Of a stretch of 64,000 nt of DNA, positions 44,998-53,942 are shown piece after piece. The notes under the pieces were generated by a model. The model was given only the letters and a program-made list of their open reading frames with translations, did not search any database and had not been told where the DNA came from. The stretch's first letter is position 1. Each line of letters begins with the position of its first letter. The stretch comes from Actinoplanes derwentensis (GTDB taxonomy: Bacteria > Actinomycetota > Actinomycetes > Mycobacteriales > Micromonosporaceae): the NCBI RefSeq assembly GCF_900104725.1, contig NZ_LT629758.1:10272001-10336000 (forward strand), in the 5' to 3' direction. The position numbers were made by a program, and so were the translations under genes.

Positions 44998-45194
44998 ACA
45001 ACGGATCATCGACCAGCTGGCGATGCCGGAAGCTGCCCACCGCCCGGCGATGCCGAGGATGCCGTCGGCTGAGCCGTCGTCGACCACCACGATCTCCAGG
45101 CCCGGCAGGCGTTGTGAGCCAGGGAGGCGAGACAGGGCTCGAGGTCCGGCTCGGCGTCGTACACCGGCACGACCACGCTCGACAGCGGCGTCAA
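44998..45194 (-). pseudogene. GT2 glycosyltransferase remnant with frameshift
   Basis: TTG 45194, with GAGAGG in front, opens SSVVVPVYDAEPDLEPCLAS, the start of a family-2 glycosyltransferase. Near 45105 the frame shifts and the expected LPGLEIVVVDDGSADG appears in the next frame. After about 65 residues the sequence ends without the rest of the enzyme. It is a paralogue of the intact GT2 gene at 60603-61604 (LSIVVPIFDVERYLHACLTS). It is a dead gene in an otherwise tightly packed operon. Confidence 0.75.
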
Positions 45195-45225
45195 CTGGCG
45201 ATCCTCTCTGAGGCGGGTGGCCGGG

Positions 45226-46569
45226 TCAGATGGCCTTGGCTTCTCGGACGAGCACGGCTTCCAGTGCCGCCAGCATCGCGGCGCCCGCGTCAGGCGTCAT
45301 CCTTTTCTCGTCGCAGACCACCTTGAGCAGGCACTCCGGTCCTGCATCGCGCAGGTTTGCGAAGACGGTCGCGTCGCTCAGGTCCCGCCGCTCGATCACG
45401 TCGATCGAGGTCTCCCGCTCCGCCGGGCCACCGAGCTCGCCGGCCTGGCTCTCCAGCCCTTGCCACGCCTGCCGGATGGCCCGCACGTCGTTGAAGTAGT
45501 ACGAGAGATCGCTGGAGAGCCCCGCGGCGGCGAGGCCGGTGAGAGTGTCCCGCCATCGGAGCGTGTCGTACCGGGCGCGGGCGTAGGCATTCAGGGTGCG
45601 CGCGTACACGGCCCGGACATGGGACGTCATCTCCCCGGTCAGGTCTTGCCGGGAGTAGCGCAGCAGCCCATTACCCAGGGTCTGGCCGATGAACTGCGTC
45701 AGCTGCGGCTGCCATCTGTTGTTGCACACCAGGAGCATCGCGGACAGATCTCGATCGATCTCGTGGTGAACAGCTCGCGTCAACGCCGCCAGGACGACGC
45801 TGGTCGTGCTCGTGCCCGTCCTGAGCGCGATCACCTGCGCGGCGATGGCGGCGGCGCGGGAGCGCAGAGCGATCACCGAGTAGGCGCCGGGCGTGGTGGG
45901 CATCAGTCCTCGTCCGGCCGGCGGGCTGGTCGCCGCGTCGACCCATCGCTCGAGCACCGCCTCGCTGCGACGGATGCTGCCCGGGGCCTGCTCATGCCGA
46001 ACCAGCGTCTCGGTCTGCATCCCCGGCTCGGGCACTTCGTGACCTTCGATAGCGGTGAGCAGCTGGCGCTCCAGCAGCCGGAAGGCCACTCCGTCGAAGG
46101 GCAGGTGGGACAGGAGAAGGATCATGTGCGTGACGATCCCGCGGCGGTGCAGCAGCCCTATCCGGATCGGGGCGGCGTCCAGCTCGAAAGCCTCCGTCGG
46201 GAACCCCGCGTCCCGGAACCGCTCGAAGCCACCTCTTTCCAGCCCGCCCGCGCCGCTCGCGTCATGCATGTCCCGCACGAGGACCGAGACCTGGGCGTGA
46301 TCGCGGAAGGTCTGTTCCCGCCGCTTCTCATCGAAGACGACGCGCAGGATGTCGAGCTGCGTCAGGTAGCGCTCGATGCGTGACAGCGCAGCCCGGAGCG
46401 GCACCGGGCTGTCGACCCGCGAGATGCCTATCGGGTTGAGCTGGTCCGAGCTCGAGCCGAGAACGAGCATGCTCTCCCACATGTTTCCCTCCCCCCAGGT
46501 GAGGGGGAGAGGCCCAGCTTCGGGCCCGCGAAGGACGATCTCATGCGGTTCCCACTGGTCCGCGCTCAA
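45226..46569 (-). CDS. Stand-alone condensation-domain-like enzyme 1
   Basis: 447 residues from TTG 46569, chosen since the TTG overlaps the TGA of the upstream gene (TTGA) and has AGGGGAAGG in front. NRPS condensation domains join two carrier-bound or free amines and acyl groups. The fold is suggested by PLTWGEGNMWESML at the N-terminus, SHLPFDG at 154-160 (canonical HHxxxDG with the first His replaced by Ser and the second kept), and CNNRWQPQLTQFIGQTLGNGL. It is paralogous to 62065-63387. There is no adenylation or carrier domain attached. A free-standing ACP and an ATP-grasp ligase are encoded in the same operon, so I infer it forms an amide from an aminoacyl-ACP. Confidence 0.75.
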   Translation of the reverse strand: MSADQWEPHEIVLRGPEAGPLPLTWGEGNMWESMLVLGSSSDQLNPIGISRVDSPVPLRAALSRIERYLTQLDILRVVFDEKRREQTFRDHAQVSVLVRDMHDASGAGGLERGGFERFRDAGFPTEAFELDAAPIRIGLLHRRGIVTHMILLLSHLPFDGVAFRLLERQLLTAIEGHEVPEPGMQTETLVRHEQAPGSIRRSEAVLERWVDAATSPPAGRGLMPTTPGAYSVIALRSRAAAIAAQVIALRTGTSTTSVVLAALTRAVHHEIDRDLSAMLLVCNNRWQPQLTQFIGQTLGNGLLRYSRQDLTGEMTSHVRAVYARTLNAYARARYDTLRWRDTLTGLAAAGLSSDLSYYFNDVRAIRQAWQGLESQAGELGGPAERETSIDVIERRDLSDATVFANLRDAGPECLLKVVCDEKRMTPDAGAAMLAALEAVLVREAKAI

Positions 46570-47669
46570 CGCTGCGACCTTCCCCTGGTCCTGGGGGCTG
46601 GCGACTCCCCGGGGACCGCGCCCCCCTCCAGGAACCGGTCGGCGTAGGACGGTGTGGCCGAGCGCGCCCTCAGCAGGTTGCGATGCAGGTCGCCCAGTAG
46701 TTCGAGCGGCCGCCCCCGCGAACACCACTCGTCCAAGGAGACAGCGAATCCGTTTCGCTGCCACAGTCTGCCGTTGTGCTCCTCCCACTCACCGAGCGGT
46801 TCCAGGAGGATCATCGGCGTCGCCGCGTGCAGCGAGTCGAGCAGCGTACCGGCCCCAGGCTTGCTCACCACGGCGATGCCCTGGCGCACGAGGTCGAAGG
46901 AGGCGGGGCATCGCGTCGCGGCCCGATAGCCGACGCTCCCGTCCCCTCTCACCTCGCCGAAGGGCGGGAATCCGCCGTCGCTCCACGGCTGCCAGTCGGG
47001 GTCGCTCGTGAAGTACCGGGTGCCGTCGCGAAACGTGATGTCGGCGCGCTCGTGGGCGACGACGTCGAGCTGGACGCCGCCTCGGGCGAGCCGCTGCGCG
47101 TCGGTGAGGAAGGTGCCCATGCCCCACCCGCCGCCGTGCACGAGCATCCTCGGTTCGCGATCGGCCCACGGGATGACCGGCTCGCCGGAGACCGGGATGG
47201 TGATGTCGACGGTTCCCCGGCGGCTGTCCATCAGCCAGACATCGCCGGCGCCGGCGATGTCTCCTCCGGCCTGGAACGAGGGAGAATGAATCGCGTCGAC
47301 GTGGCATCGTTCGACTCGTAGCCCGAGTGTGGTCCGCTGGTAGGCGTCGACCACCGGGGCCCAGAAACCCGAGAAGACGACGACGGTGGAAACCCCGCTG
47401 CCGGTCCATTCCTCCAGCAGACGGGCGGTGAGGTCGGCGTCGAGGAGGTTCCGCTGGTCCCTGGCCAGAGCATGCGCTGCTCGTGCGAGGCGGAAGTCAC
47501 GGTGGAACAGTCGCCTGTTGACCTGTATACGGTCGCGGATCGGGCCCGGGAACAGCCGCTCCAGGACGTCGACGCGGGCGGCCGTCCCGGACTCGTTCAG
47601 CCGGCGGGCGAGCAGAAGTCCCGGCACGTAGGCCCCGAGCGCCACCCCGGAGGTGAGGATCGCGATCAT
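46566..47669 (-). CDS. GT-B type glycosyltransferase
   Basis: 367 residues from ATG 47669 (MIAILTSGVALGAYVPGLLL), chosen for the ATGA overlap with the preceding radical SAM gene. The N-terminal Rossmann strand and the C-terminal nucleotide-sugar pocket (VVSKPGAGTLLDSLHAATPM followed by EPLGEWEEHNG, with the family's N-terminal-domain interface) resemble MurG/UGT-like enzymes. No signal peptide or membrane helix is evident. It probably attaches a sugar to the product of the cluster. Donor and acceptor are unknown. Confidence 0.78.
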   Translation of the reverse strand: MIAILTSGVALGAYVPGLLLARRLNESGTAARVDVLERLFPGPIRDRIQVNRRLFHRDFRLARAAHALARDQRNLLDADLTARLLEEWTGSGVSTVVVFSGFWAPVVDAYQRTTLGLRVERCHVDAIHSPSFQAGGDIAGAGDVWLMDSRRGTVDITIPVSGEPVIPWADREPRMLVHGGGWGMGTFLTDAQRLARGGVQLDVVAHERADITFRDGTRYFTSDPDWQPWSDGGFPPFGEVRGDGSVGYRAATRCPASFDLVRQGIAVVSKPGAGTLLDSLHAATPMILLEPLGEWEEHNGRLWQRNGFAVSLDEWCSRGRPLELLGDLHRNLLRARSATPSYADRFLEGGAVPGESPAPRTRGRSQR

Positions 47670-48766
47670 CCCTGCGGACCGACCGGATGCGCGCCGAGGG
47701 AGTAGAAGCGGGAGCACGTCGGGCAGATCGGGAACAGTTCCTTCCGTACGTGGTCACGGACCTTCTTGGCCCGGTCGCCCTGCCAGATCTCGAGCAGGCT
47801 CTGCTCGTGGATGTTGCCGATCGTGATGTCGTAGAACGTGTGACAGGTCGTCACCTCGCCGCGCGCGGAGATCTCCGCGTACCGCCACGGTATGGCGCAC
47901 CGTTGATGGAAGTCGTTCATCTTGCTCCAGTCGGCGGCCAGGTAGGCGGCGATGGTGCCGGTGTCGACGGTCTCCGGTCTGGTCCAGAAGCGCACGTTGT
48001 TGGCCTCGCAGAGCTTGCGGACCGCCAGCAGCTGGCGCACGAGCTCGTCCACGTCCACGTCGGCGAAAATCTTGGGATCACGCACGTACGAGGCGGCGTG
48101 CGGGGTCGACGTCACGCCGAAAACGTCGTGTGCGACCAGGCTGTAATGGCGATGCATCTCGGGCGTGGCGTAGCTCTGCAGCTCGACGCTGATGGCGCCC
48201 AGATGCGAGAGGTCGACGTCGCGGAAGAACTGCTCGATGGTCAGATAGTTGTCGGGGGTGATAAGGAACGTGATGCCCAGCTCGGGATAGCGCAGACCGG
48301 TGCGGCGCTTCTGCTCGCTGACTTCCTCGATGCCGCGCATCGCCTTCTGATATACCCCGCGCCCGCGCTGGCGGTCGTTGATCTCCTCCGGACCGTCGAG
48401 CGAGACCCAGATCCGGGTGGGGCTGTCGGTCACGAGTCTGTCCGCGTGGCTGCGAAGGGTTGTCCCGTTGGTCGGGAAGACGAGCTGGCAGCCTCCCTCG
48501 CGCAGGAGGTCCATCGCCTTCCAGATGCCCTTGTAGAGCAACGGCTCGCCGCCGAAGAACTCGACGTAGGGCCGCGCCGGGAGGCTCTCCTTCAGCGTGT
48601 TCAGCAGGAGATCCTCATCAAGCTCGGCGAGCTTCGACAGCTCCAGGTACGAGCCGTTCTCTCCCCACTCGTAGCACATGGTGCATCGGAGATTGCACCG
48701 TTCGAGTAGCTGGATGACCAGCCACGAGGGGCCCTTGGCCGGGGGCTTGAACTTCTGGGTGGTCAT
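47666..48766 (-). CDS. Radical SAM/SPASM enzyme 1
   Basis: 366 residues from ATG 48766 (MTTQKFKPPAKG), which overlaps the stop of the ATP-grasp gene (ATGA). The [4Fe-4S] motif CNLRCTMC has C24, C28 and C31, followed by EFFGGEPLLY and the SAM-binding region. The C-terminus has SPASM-like cysteines (CAIPWRYAEISARGEVTTCH and FPICPTCSRFY), indicating auxiliary clusters. SPASM enzymes modify peptides or dehydrogenate sugars (as in aminocyclitol pathways). Here, beside an ACP, the substrate could be carrier-bound or an amino-sugar. Co-translation with ATP-grasp and GT genes supports a pathway role. Confidence 0.85.
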   Translation of the reverse strand: MTTQKFKPPAKGPSWLVIQLLERCNLRCTMCYEWGENGSYLELSKLAELDEDLLLNTLKESLPARPYVEFFGGEPLLYKGIWKAMDLLREGGCQLVFPTNGTTLRSHADRLVTDSPTRIWVSLDGPEEINDRQRGRGVYQKAMRGIEEVSEQKRRTGLRYPELGITFLITPDNYLTIEQFFRDVDLSHLGAISVELQSYATPEMHRHYSLVAHDVFGVTSTPHAASYVRDPKIFADVDVDELVRQLLAVRKLCEANNVRFWTRPETVDTGTIAAYLAADWSKMNDFHQRCAIPWRYAEISARGEVTTCHTFYDITIGNIHEQSLLEIWQGDRAKKVRDHVRKELFPICPTCSRFYSLGAHPVGPQG

Positions 48767-50061
48767 GCGGATGCCTTCCCCGTCGTCTCGGTACCGAAGA
48801 TGCGGATTCCGGCGCGCCCGGCTGCCGTGGCCACCGCTGTCAGCAGGACGACCTCGTCGCTGGGCCGCTCGGTGAAAAGGGCGAGACACAGCCGCCCGCG
48901 AGGAGGCACCAGCGTTCCTGCGGTCACGAGCAGGGCGCCGGGACTTTTGCCGTCGAAGGCAAGGTTGTCGCGCTCCAGTTCACCAGCCAGCCGTTCGAAG
49001 GCGCGCGCCGTGCCGACGCGTACGGGAAGGTGGCGCAGTACCGCTTGCAGGCCGCACGAGGCGGCCCGGGCCTGGAGCGCCAGTCCGATCATTCCCATCG
49101 ATGTCCGGGCGTTGACCTCGAGAACGGGTACGACCGTGCCCTCCTCGATCACCATGCCGTCTATGCAGACCGGGCCGTGGTAACCGTCCTTGCTCAGCTC
49201 GCCGGCGACAGTGGCGGCGATCTCGGGATGATCCGTCTCGTCGAGCGTCCGGAGCAGCTCGTCCGTCGCCGGCCGGCTGCCCGCGTAGGTGAAGTCCCGG
49301 TTGTCGGTCTGCACCACCGCGCCGGGCTCGGCGGAGCCGTCGGGATTGATCTCCCAATGCGTTGAGAAGTCGAGTCGGCGGCGGTATCGGGCTTGGACGA
49401 TCACCTCCACGTACGCCCCCGCGGCCACTTGCGCGTCGAGGTGCCGCACGATCGAGTCCAGGACTCGGGGCGACGTCACCACCAGCGATCCCCGGCCTGC
49501 GACGCCGTACGGGTCCTTCACCACGACGTCGGCGCTGCCGTGGGCAGTGACCAGACGCCGTAGCTCCGTGGTGTCGTGGGCGACCTCACCCGCGCCTGCC
49601 CACCCGTTGCGGCGCACGATCTCGTTCGACCAGCTCTTCGAATTCACTCGTACCACAGTGTCGTAGGGCGGGTGTGTACCAGCCAGCCCGAGGGCCTCTC
49701 CCAACACTGCCGTCGATCGGAGCACTGCGTACGGGGCCAGTGTCAGGCCCGCTACAGCCGTTCGGATTTCGCTCCAGCGTGCCGGCGTGGGAGTGGAGGC
49801 TGCCGGACTCTCGCCGAACAGTTCGGGGACGATCAGATGCTCGGCCGTGAAGCCGGCGAGCGCCAGGAGCGCTGTGAAGGCGGGATGCGGTGCGGCCGGC
49901 GCCGCGAGCAGGTCCCCCGGCTCACAGAGCACCGCCAGCGTCTCGCCCAGCGCCGCTACGACGGGAGCTGCCCGCCGGTCAGACACGCCGGGCAGGCTTG
50001 CCATGTCCGCCGGACGCCACGAGCCCTCGGCGTCGAACGGCCCCATGCGGAGCGCACCCAC
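48763..50061 (-). CDS. ATP-grasp ligase
   Basis: 432 residues from GTG 50061 (ATG 50046 possible). The ATP-grasp fold shows the glycine-rich loop DVVVKDPYGVAGRGSLVV (near residue 180-197) and the metal-binding end VPVLEVNARTSMGMIG with Glu and Asn. Such enzymes activate a carboxylate as acyl phosphate and join it to an amine or thiol. Because it lies 2 bp after the ACP gene, loading of an amino acid onto the ACP thiol (as BtrJ does in butirosin biosynthesis) is my favoured reading. Peptide ligation is the alternative. Confidence 0.8.
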   Translation of the reverse strand: MGALRMGPFDAEGSWRPADMASLPGVSDRRAAPVVAALGETLAVLCEPGDLLAAPAAPHPAFTALLALAGFTAEHLIVPELFGESPAASTPTPARWSEIRTAVAGLTLAPYAVLRSTAVLGEALGLAGTHPPYDTVVRVNSKSWSNEIVRRNGWAGAGEVAHDTTELRRLVTAHGSADVVVKDPYGVAGRGSLVVTSPRVLDSIVRHLDAQVAAGAYVEVIVQARYRRRLDFSTHWEINPDGSAEPGAVVQTDNRDFTYAGSRPATDELLRTLDETDHPEIAATVAGELSKDGYHGPVCIDGMVIEEGTVVPVLEVNARTSMGMIGLALQARAASCGLQAVLRHLPVRVGTARAFERLAGELERDNLAFDGKSPGALLVTAGTLVPPRGRLCLALFTERPSDEVVLLTAVATAAGRAGIRIFGTETTGKASA

Positions 50062-50063
50062 GA

Positions 50064-50330
50064 TCAGGCTGCCGTGGCCCGCATCGACACCACGAAGGTG
50101 TGAAACTGGCGCAGTGAGGTCAGGTCCGCGAGGTCCAGGTTCTCGAAGTCGAGGTTGACGTCCAGGGCGTCCTCGACGCTGAGCAGAAAGGTGATCATCT
50201 GGATGGAGTCGATGCCGATGTCATTGACGATGTCAGCGTCGTCGTCGATCTCGGCGGCCGGTGTGCCATCGCCGACCGCTTCGGCGAGAAGTTGCTTGAG
50301 AAGTGCCATCTCGTCCATGTCAGATTCCAT
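50064..50330 (-). CDS. Free-standing acyl carrier protein
   Basis: 88 residues. The phosphopantetheine site is S42 in NDIGIDSIQMITFLL, with the acidic helix II typical of carrier proteins. ATG 50330 overlaps the end of the second radical SAM gene; ATG 50318 is an alternative directly after its stop. It carries the acyl or aminoacyl intermediate of the pathway as a thioester, with ATP-grasp (loading) and condensation-like enzymes (release) as likely partners. There is no phosphopantetheinyl transferase in the window, so a host enzyme must prime it. Confidence 0.9.
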   Translation of the reverse strand: MESDMDEMALLKQLLAEAVGDGTPAAEIDDDADIVNDIGIDSIQMITFLLSVEDALDVNLDFENLDLADLTSLRQFHTFVVSMRATAA

Positions 50331-51498
50331 TCAGATACAGCAGGATGCATTTTGAGCACACCGGCATAAGCCCGGTGCCGCGCAGCGTCTCCCGTACTCG
50401 GCGGAACCGTTCTCCCCGCCACAGCTCAACGACGTCCTCCTCGTGCAGGTCGCCCACGATGAACTCGGAGAAGAATTTGCACGAGCTCACGTTCCCGTCG
50501 GCGTGCACCTCCATCCGATTGGAGACGGCGAGGCATTTACTCCGTCGCTGTGCCGGACGCGACGTGCCGAGAACGAAATCTTCCACCTCGTCGGCGGCAA
50601 GCTGCGGTTGATAGCGGATCCGCGCTCGCCAGCGCCGTTCTGCCAGGCGTCTCATGGAATCGCGCAGGACTGGAATCGTCTCGGGGTTCAGCCGATAGGT
50701 GTACGAATGCCAGGTCGGCCGCTCCCCAGGCTTCGGCGGATTTAGCCAGGAGAACTCCCGCGCGTACATCTCGTCCATCTCCGCGGCGACGCTCTCGCTG
50801 ATGTACCACGGGAACTGGAAGTACACGCTGTGGACGCCGAGTTCCTCAGCCCACTCCATGAACTCGTACATGTTGTGCACCGTCTCGTTGCTCACCATGC
50901 AGGAGACCGACACGATGCCGCGGAAATCGCCGCTGCGCTGCAGGTCCAACATCCTCTCGATGTTGCGCACGGTCCGTGGGAAGGTGCCCCGGCCCCGCAG
51001 CGCCTCGTGATCGCCGGCGAGACCGTCCAAGCTGACCAGAAGGTTCAAGTTCTCACCGATGCGCAGCAGGCTTTCCGCGTTTCGCTCCATGAGGAGCCCG
51101 TTCGTGCACATGGTGACGGTCCGCGGATGTTGCTCCAGCAGCTGTGCCACCTCGCCGAACTTCGAATGCATGAGCGGTTCGCCGCCCCACAGGAACAATT
51201 TGGCGCGGTTGTCGTCGGTGGCGGTCAGAACCCGCTCGATGATGTCGACGCCGAGTTCGGTGCGTTGCATCTCGTGACTGTACTCGCGGAGAAATCCCTG
51301 CTCGTTCCATTGATAGCAGTGCAGGCATCGCAAATTGCATTTGTAGGTCAGTTGCAGGCTGATCTCGTCCGGGATCGGCGACGCGTACGTGGGATCCGCG
51401 TCGAGGGCGCTCTTGGTTCGGGACCGAATCTCAATGGTCCGCTTGAGGTCCGAGAACTCTCGTGAGTCAATGGTTTTGGCCGTGCGTGGATGGCTCAT
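50320..51498 (-). CDS. Radical SAM/SPASM enzyme 2
   Basis: 392 residues from ATG 51498 (MSHPRTAKTIDSREFSDLKR). The cluster motif CNLRCLHC has C54, C58 and C61, followed by KLFLWGGEPLMHSKFGEVAQ. Near the C-terminus RSKCLAVSNRMEVHADGNVSSCKFFSEF and MPVCSKC supply SPASM-type auxiliary cluster ligands. It is the first gene of the minus-strand operon that continues through ACP, ATP-grasp, radical SAM 1, GT and condensation-like enzyme. It differs strongly from the other radical SAM, so the two perform different steps. Confidence 0.85.
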   Translation of the reverse strand: MSHPRTAKTIDSREFSDLKRTIEIRSRTKSALDADPTYASPIPDEISLQLTYKCNLRCLHCYQWNEQGFLREYSHEMQRTELGVDIIERVLTATDDNRAKLFLWGGEPLMHSKFGEVAQLLEQHPRTVTMCTNGLLMERNAESLLRIGENLNLLVSLDGLAGDHEALRGRGTFPRTVRNIERMLDLQRSGDFRGIVSVSCMVSNETVHNMYEFMEWAEELGVHSVYFQFPWYISESVAAEMDEMYAREFSWLNPPKPGERPTWHSYTYRLNPETIPVLRDSMRRLAERRWRARIRYQPQLAADEVEDFVLGTSRPAQRRSKCLAVSNRMEVHADGNVSSCKFFSEFIVGDLHEEDVVELWRGERFRRVRETLRGTGLMPVCSKCILLYLNGI

Positions 51499-51672
51499 TA
51501 CCTGGACACCGTTCGTCGAAGATGTGGCCGGCAACAAATCCCGCCGTCGCGGTCCATGAACTCACCTGCGCCGACCCGGATCGGACCCGTTCGGCCGGAC
51601 CGCGACTCGCAAATCAGGAGATCATATGGGATACGTTCGTGTCTACATCGGAGGGCGATCAGACATTGATCT
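51499..51672. promoter_or_regulatory. Upstream region of the main biosynthetic operon
   Basis: 174 bp between the operon start at 51498 and the stop of the monooxygenase gene at 51673. It contains an AT-rich patch (CAAATTTATTTTG, 51677-51689 just beyond, and AGATCATATGG near 51624) unusual for this GC-rich sequence, a plausible promoter zone. No operator repeat is recognised. Confidence 0.35.
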
Positions 51673-52785
51673 CTACAAATTTATTTTGGTGATTCGGTGC
51701 TCCGCCTGGGCCGCGGCGCGCAGCTCATCCAGGTAGTTCAGGCCATGCAGAGCCGCCTCGGCCGGAATGCCGAAGTCGATGAGGCACGCGATCTCGTCGA
51801 CGTCCGCCCGGCGGGCCCGGTCGACGACCGCCAGGGCGTCTGACACCGAGCCGAAGAGACCGTCCGTCGTGAGGTAGCGGAGATAGGCGCTGTCGACGGC
51901 CGCCGGGGCGAACGTGGTCCGGGCCCAGGACTCCGCCCGCTCTCTGGCGGACTGGCGCCCCGGTGTCGCGGCGCTCGCGGACGGGCCGGCGGACCGGAGG
52001 TTGAGGTCGAGTGCGGACATCAGGTAACGCCGCAGCGGTTCGCGCACGAGGTCCTCCACTGCGGGGAGGTTGTCGCCTAGGCAGGCGTGCAACATCAGGA
52101 CGACGTGGCCACGCCCGTCACGTCCGGAGTCCGCGAACGCCCGCCGGTACTTCACGACCTTGTCCGACAGTGAATCCATGTCATGCGTCAGCAGGTTCGT
52201 GAGAAGGCCGGTGCCGGCGCGCCCCGCGGCCTCGAAGGTCTCGACGTTGCCGCTGCTCGTGAGCCACAGGGGGATGTCGGACTGGACCGGTGGCGGATAG
52301 ACCTTGAGGGGCGTTTCGGCCTCGTACGGGTCGCCGCGCCATAGTCTTCGAAGGGTATCGACGGCGGCCACGGTGCGCTGTCGGCGGTCCGCGTACGCTT
52401 CCGGCGCGAGGAGGAAGTCCTGGGGGTTCCATCCGGAGGCGAGTGCGAGGCCGGCCCGTCCGCGGGAGAGGTTGTCGATCACGGCCCACTCCTCGGCGAC
52501 CCGGACCGGATGATGAAGGGGAAGTACCACGCTTCCGGCGCGCACCTTGACTCGGCTGGTGGTGGCGGCCACCGCCGCCGCCGTGACCGCCGGGTTCGGA
52601 AACAGGCCCCCGAACCGGTGGAAATGGCGTTCCGGTGTCCAGACCGCCGCGAAACCGTGCTCGTCCGCGAAGCGTGCGCCCTCCATGAGCAAGCGGTAGC
52701 GGTCTCCCGCTGCCTCGCCGTCATCGGCGAAATAGAACAAGCTGAAATCCACGGCGCCCCCCGTCAGCTGGTGTCGATACCTCAC
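51673..52785 (-). CDS. Luciferase-like (LLM) flavin monooxygenase, natural-product type
   Basis: 370 residues. The sequence around GARFADEHGFAAVWTPERHF, FPNPAVTAAAVAATT and VLPLHHPVRVAEEWAVIDNL is the MupA/Atu3640-like group of luciferase-type monooxygenases found in NRPS and PKS clusters, where they hydroxylate carrier-bound intermediates with reduced flavin from a separate reductase. The start at 52785 is uncertain; GTG 52752 (VDFSLFYFADDG) fits family alignments better. Butirosin biosynthesis has a comparable BtrO that hydroxylates an acyl-ACP, which supports the ACP-based model for this cluster. Confidence 0.85.
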   Translation of the reverse strand: MRYRHQLTGGAVDFSLFYFADDGEAAGDRYRLLMEGARFADEHGFAAVWTPERHFHRFGGLFPNPAVTAAAVAATTSRVKVRAGSVVLPLHHPVRVAEEWAVIDNLSRGRAGLALASGWNPQDFLLAPEAYADRRQRTVAAVDTLRRLWRGDPYEAETPLKVYPPPVQSDIPLWLTSSGNVETFEAAGRAGTGLLTNLLTHDMDSLSDKVVKYRRAFADSGRDGRGHVVLMLHACLGDNLPAVEDLVREPLRRYLMSALDLNLRSAGPSASAATPGRQSARERAESWARTTFAPAAVDSAYLRYLTTDGLFGSVSDALAVVDRARRADVDEIACLIDFGIPAEAALHGLNYLDELRAAAQAEHRITKINL

Positions 52786-52952
52786 GGTCCACAGGCCAAA
52801 CGTGTCGCGATGATCGCTGACGGTAGCAGTCGGATAGTCGCAGGGCGAGATCGACAGTGGTATCTTTCGATCAATGGGGTTCCCCTCCCGAGGCGTGACC
52901 GCCCGGTGTACGCAGGTACCGGCGCACGCACCCGCTGATCACGCGAGGGCAG
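52786..52952. promoter_or_regulatory. Divergent promoter region, monooxygenase and resistance/export genes
   Basis: 167 bp between the minus-strand monooxygenase and the plus-strand phosphotransferase. It must contain both promoters. No clear operator is seen. Confidence 0.4.
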
Positions 52953-53942
52953 ATGGAAAGCATCACCAAGAACCGGCAGCCGGCCGAGAAGCTTCGCGCG
53001 ATGGTGTCTCGGGCGTACGGCCCGCATCAGCTGCCCGCCGACAGCGGGCAATGGTTCAGCGAGCTGAGTCACGGCTTGTTCAACGCGGTTTACCGGATCC
53101 GGCTGCGCTCCGGGAAGCAGGTCGTTCTGAAGGTCGCGCCGGCGCCCGAGGTCGAGGTCATGACTTACGAGCGCGGTACCATGGCGACCGAGCTGACGGC
53201 CCTCCAGCTGATCGCAGAGCACACCAAGGTTCCCGTACCCGCCGTGCATTTCGCGGACCGGACCCATGAGCTGTGCGACGCGGACTACTTCTTCATGTCC
53301 TACGTCGAGGCCGACAATCTGAACGCTGTCCGGAACAAGCTCACCCAGGCGCAGATCGACGCTTACGACCTCGCGCTCGGCTCGATCACCCGGGAACTGA
53401 ACTCCCTCCACGGCGAGCTGTTCGGTCCACTGACCGGTCCGGGCGAGACCACGTGGCGTGCGACGTTCCTGCGCATGATCGAGGAGTTGCTGGGCGACGG
53501 CGAGCGGCGTGACGTCGACCTCGGCTGCGCGTACGACCGGATTCGCGCGATCCTATCGGCACACGCGGACTCCCTCGACGAGGTCACCGAACCCCACTTC
53601 GTCGCCTGGGACCTGTGGCCGGGAAACTGCATGGTGCGCGACGGCGAGATCGTGGCGATCGTGGACCATGAGCGGGCGTTCTACGGCGACCCGCTGATGG
53701 AGTTCGGATTCGCCGGCCACGAGCTGAGCGCCTTCGGCGACCCGGCCGTTTTCTTGAGCGGCTACGGGCACACGTCGCTCAGACCTGGCGAGCGGGTACG
53801 CCGTCGGCTGTACAACCTCCACCTGCTGATCGTGCAGATCATCGAGACGGAGTACCGGCAGCACCAGGACACCGGGCAGTACGACTGGGCCCGGGAACAC
53901 CTGCGCACGGCCGTGCACCTGTTCGACGAGCCCATCAGGTGA
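52953..53942 (+). CDS. Phosphotransferase of the APH/choline-kinase fold
   Basis: 329 residues. ATP-binding K60 (QVVLKVAP) and E72, the catalytic loop FVAWDLWPGNCMV with D220 and N225 (the usual His two residues before the Asp is Ala), and the metal-binding Asp in IVDHE (238). Enzymes of this fold phosphorylate antibiotics, sugars or choline. It is co-translated (GTGA overlap) with a MATE exporter and sits in the middle of a biosynthetic cluster, so self-protection by phosphorylating the product or an intermediate is the likely role. A biosynthetic kinase is the alternative. Confidence 0.8.
   Translation: MESITKNRQPAEKLRAMVSRAYGPHQLPADSGQWFSELSHGLFNAVYRIRLRSGKQVVLKVAPAPEVEVMTYERGTMATELTALQLIAEHTKVPVPAVHFADRTHELCDADYFFMSYVEADNLNAVRNKLTQAQIDAYDLALGSITRELNSLHGELFGPLTGPGETTWRATFLRMIEELLGDGERRDVDLGCAYDRIRAILSAHADSLDEVTEPHFVAWDLWPGNCMVRDGEIVAIVDHERAFYGDPLMEFGFAGHELSAFGDPAVFLSGYGHTSLRPGERVRRRLYNLHLLIVQIIETEYRQHQDTGQYDWAREHLRTAVHLFDEPIR

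Noticed and set aside
46570..46788. Longer N-terminus of condensation-like enzyme 1 (start at 46788)
   Set aside because: The extra residues overlap the glycosyltransferase gene by more than 200 bp and are Arg/Gly-rich. TTG 46569 with a strong ribosome-binding site and a 4-bp overlap matches the length of its paralogue.
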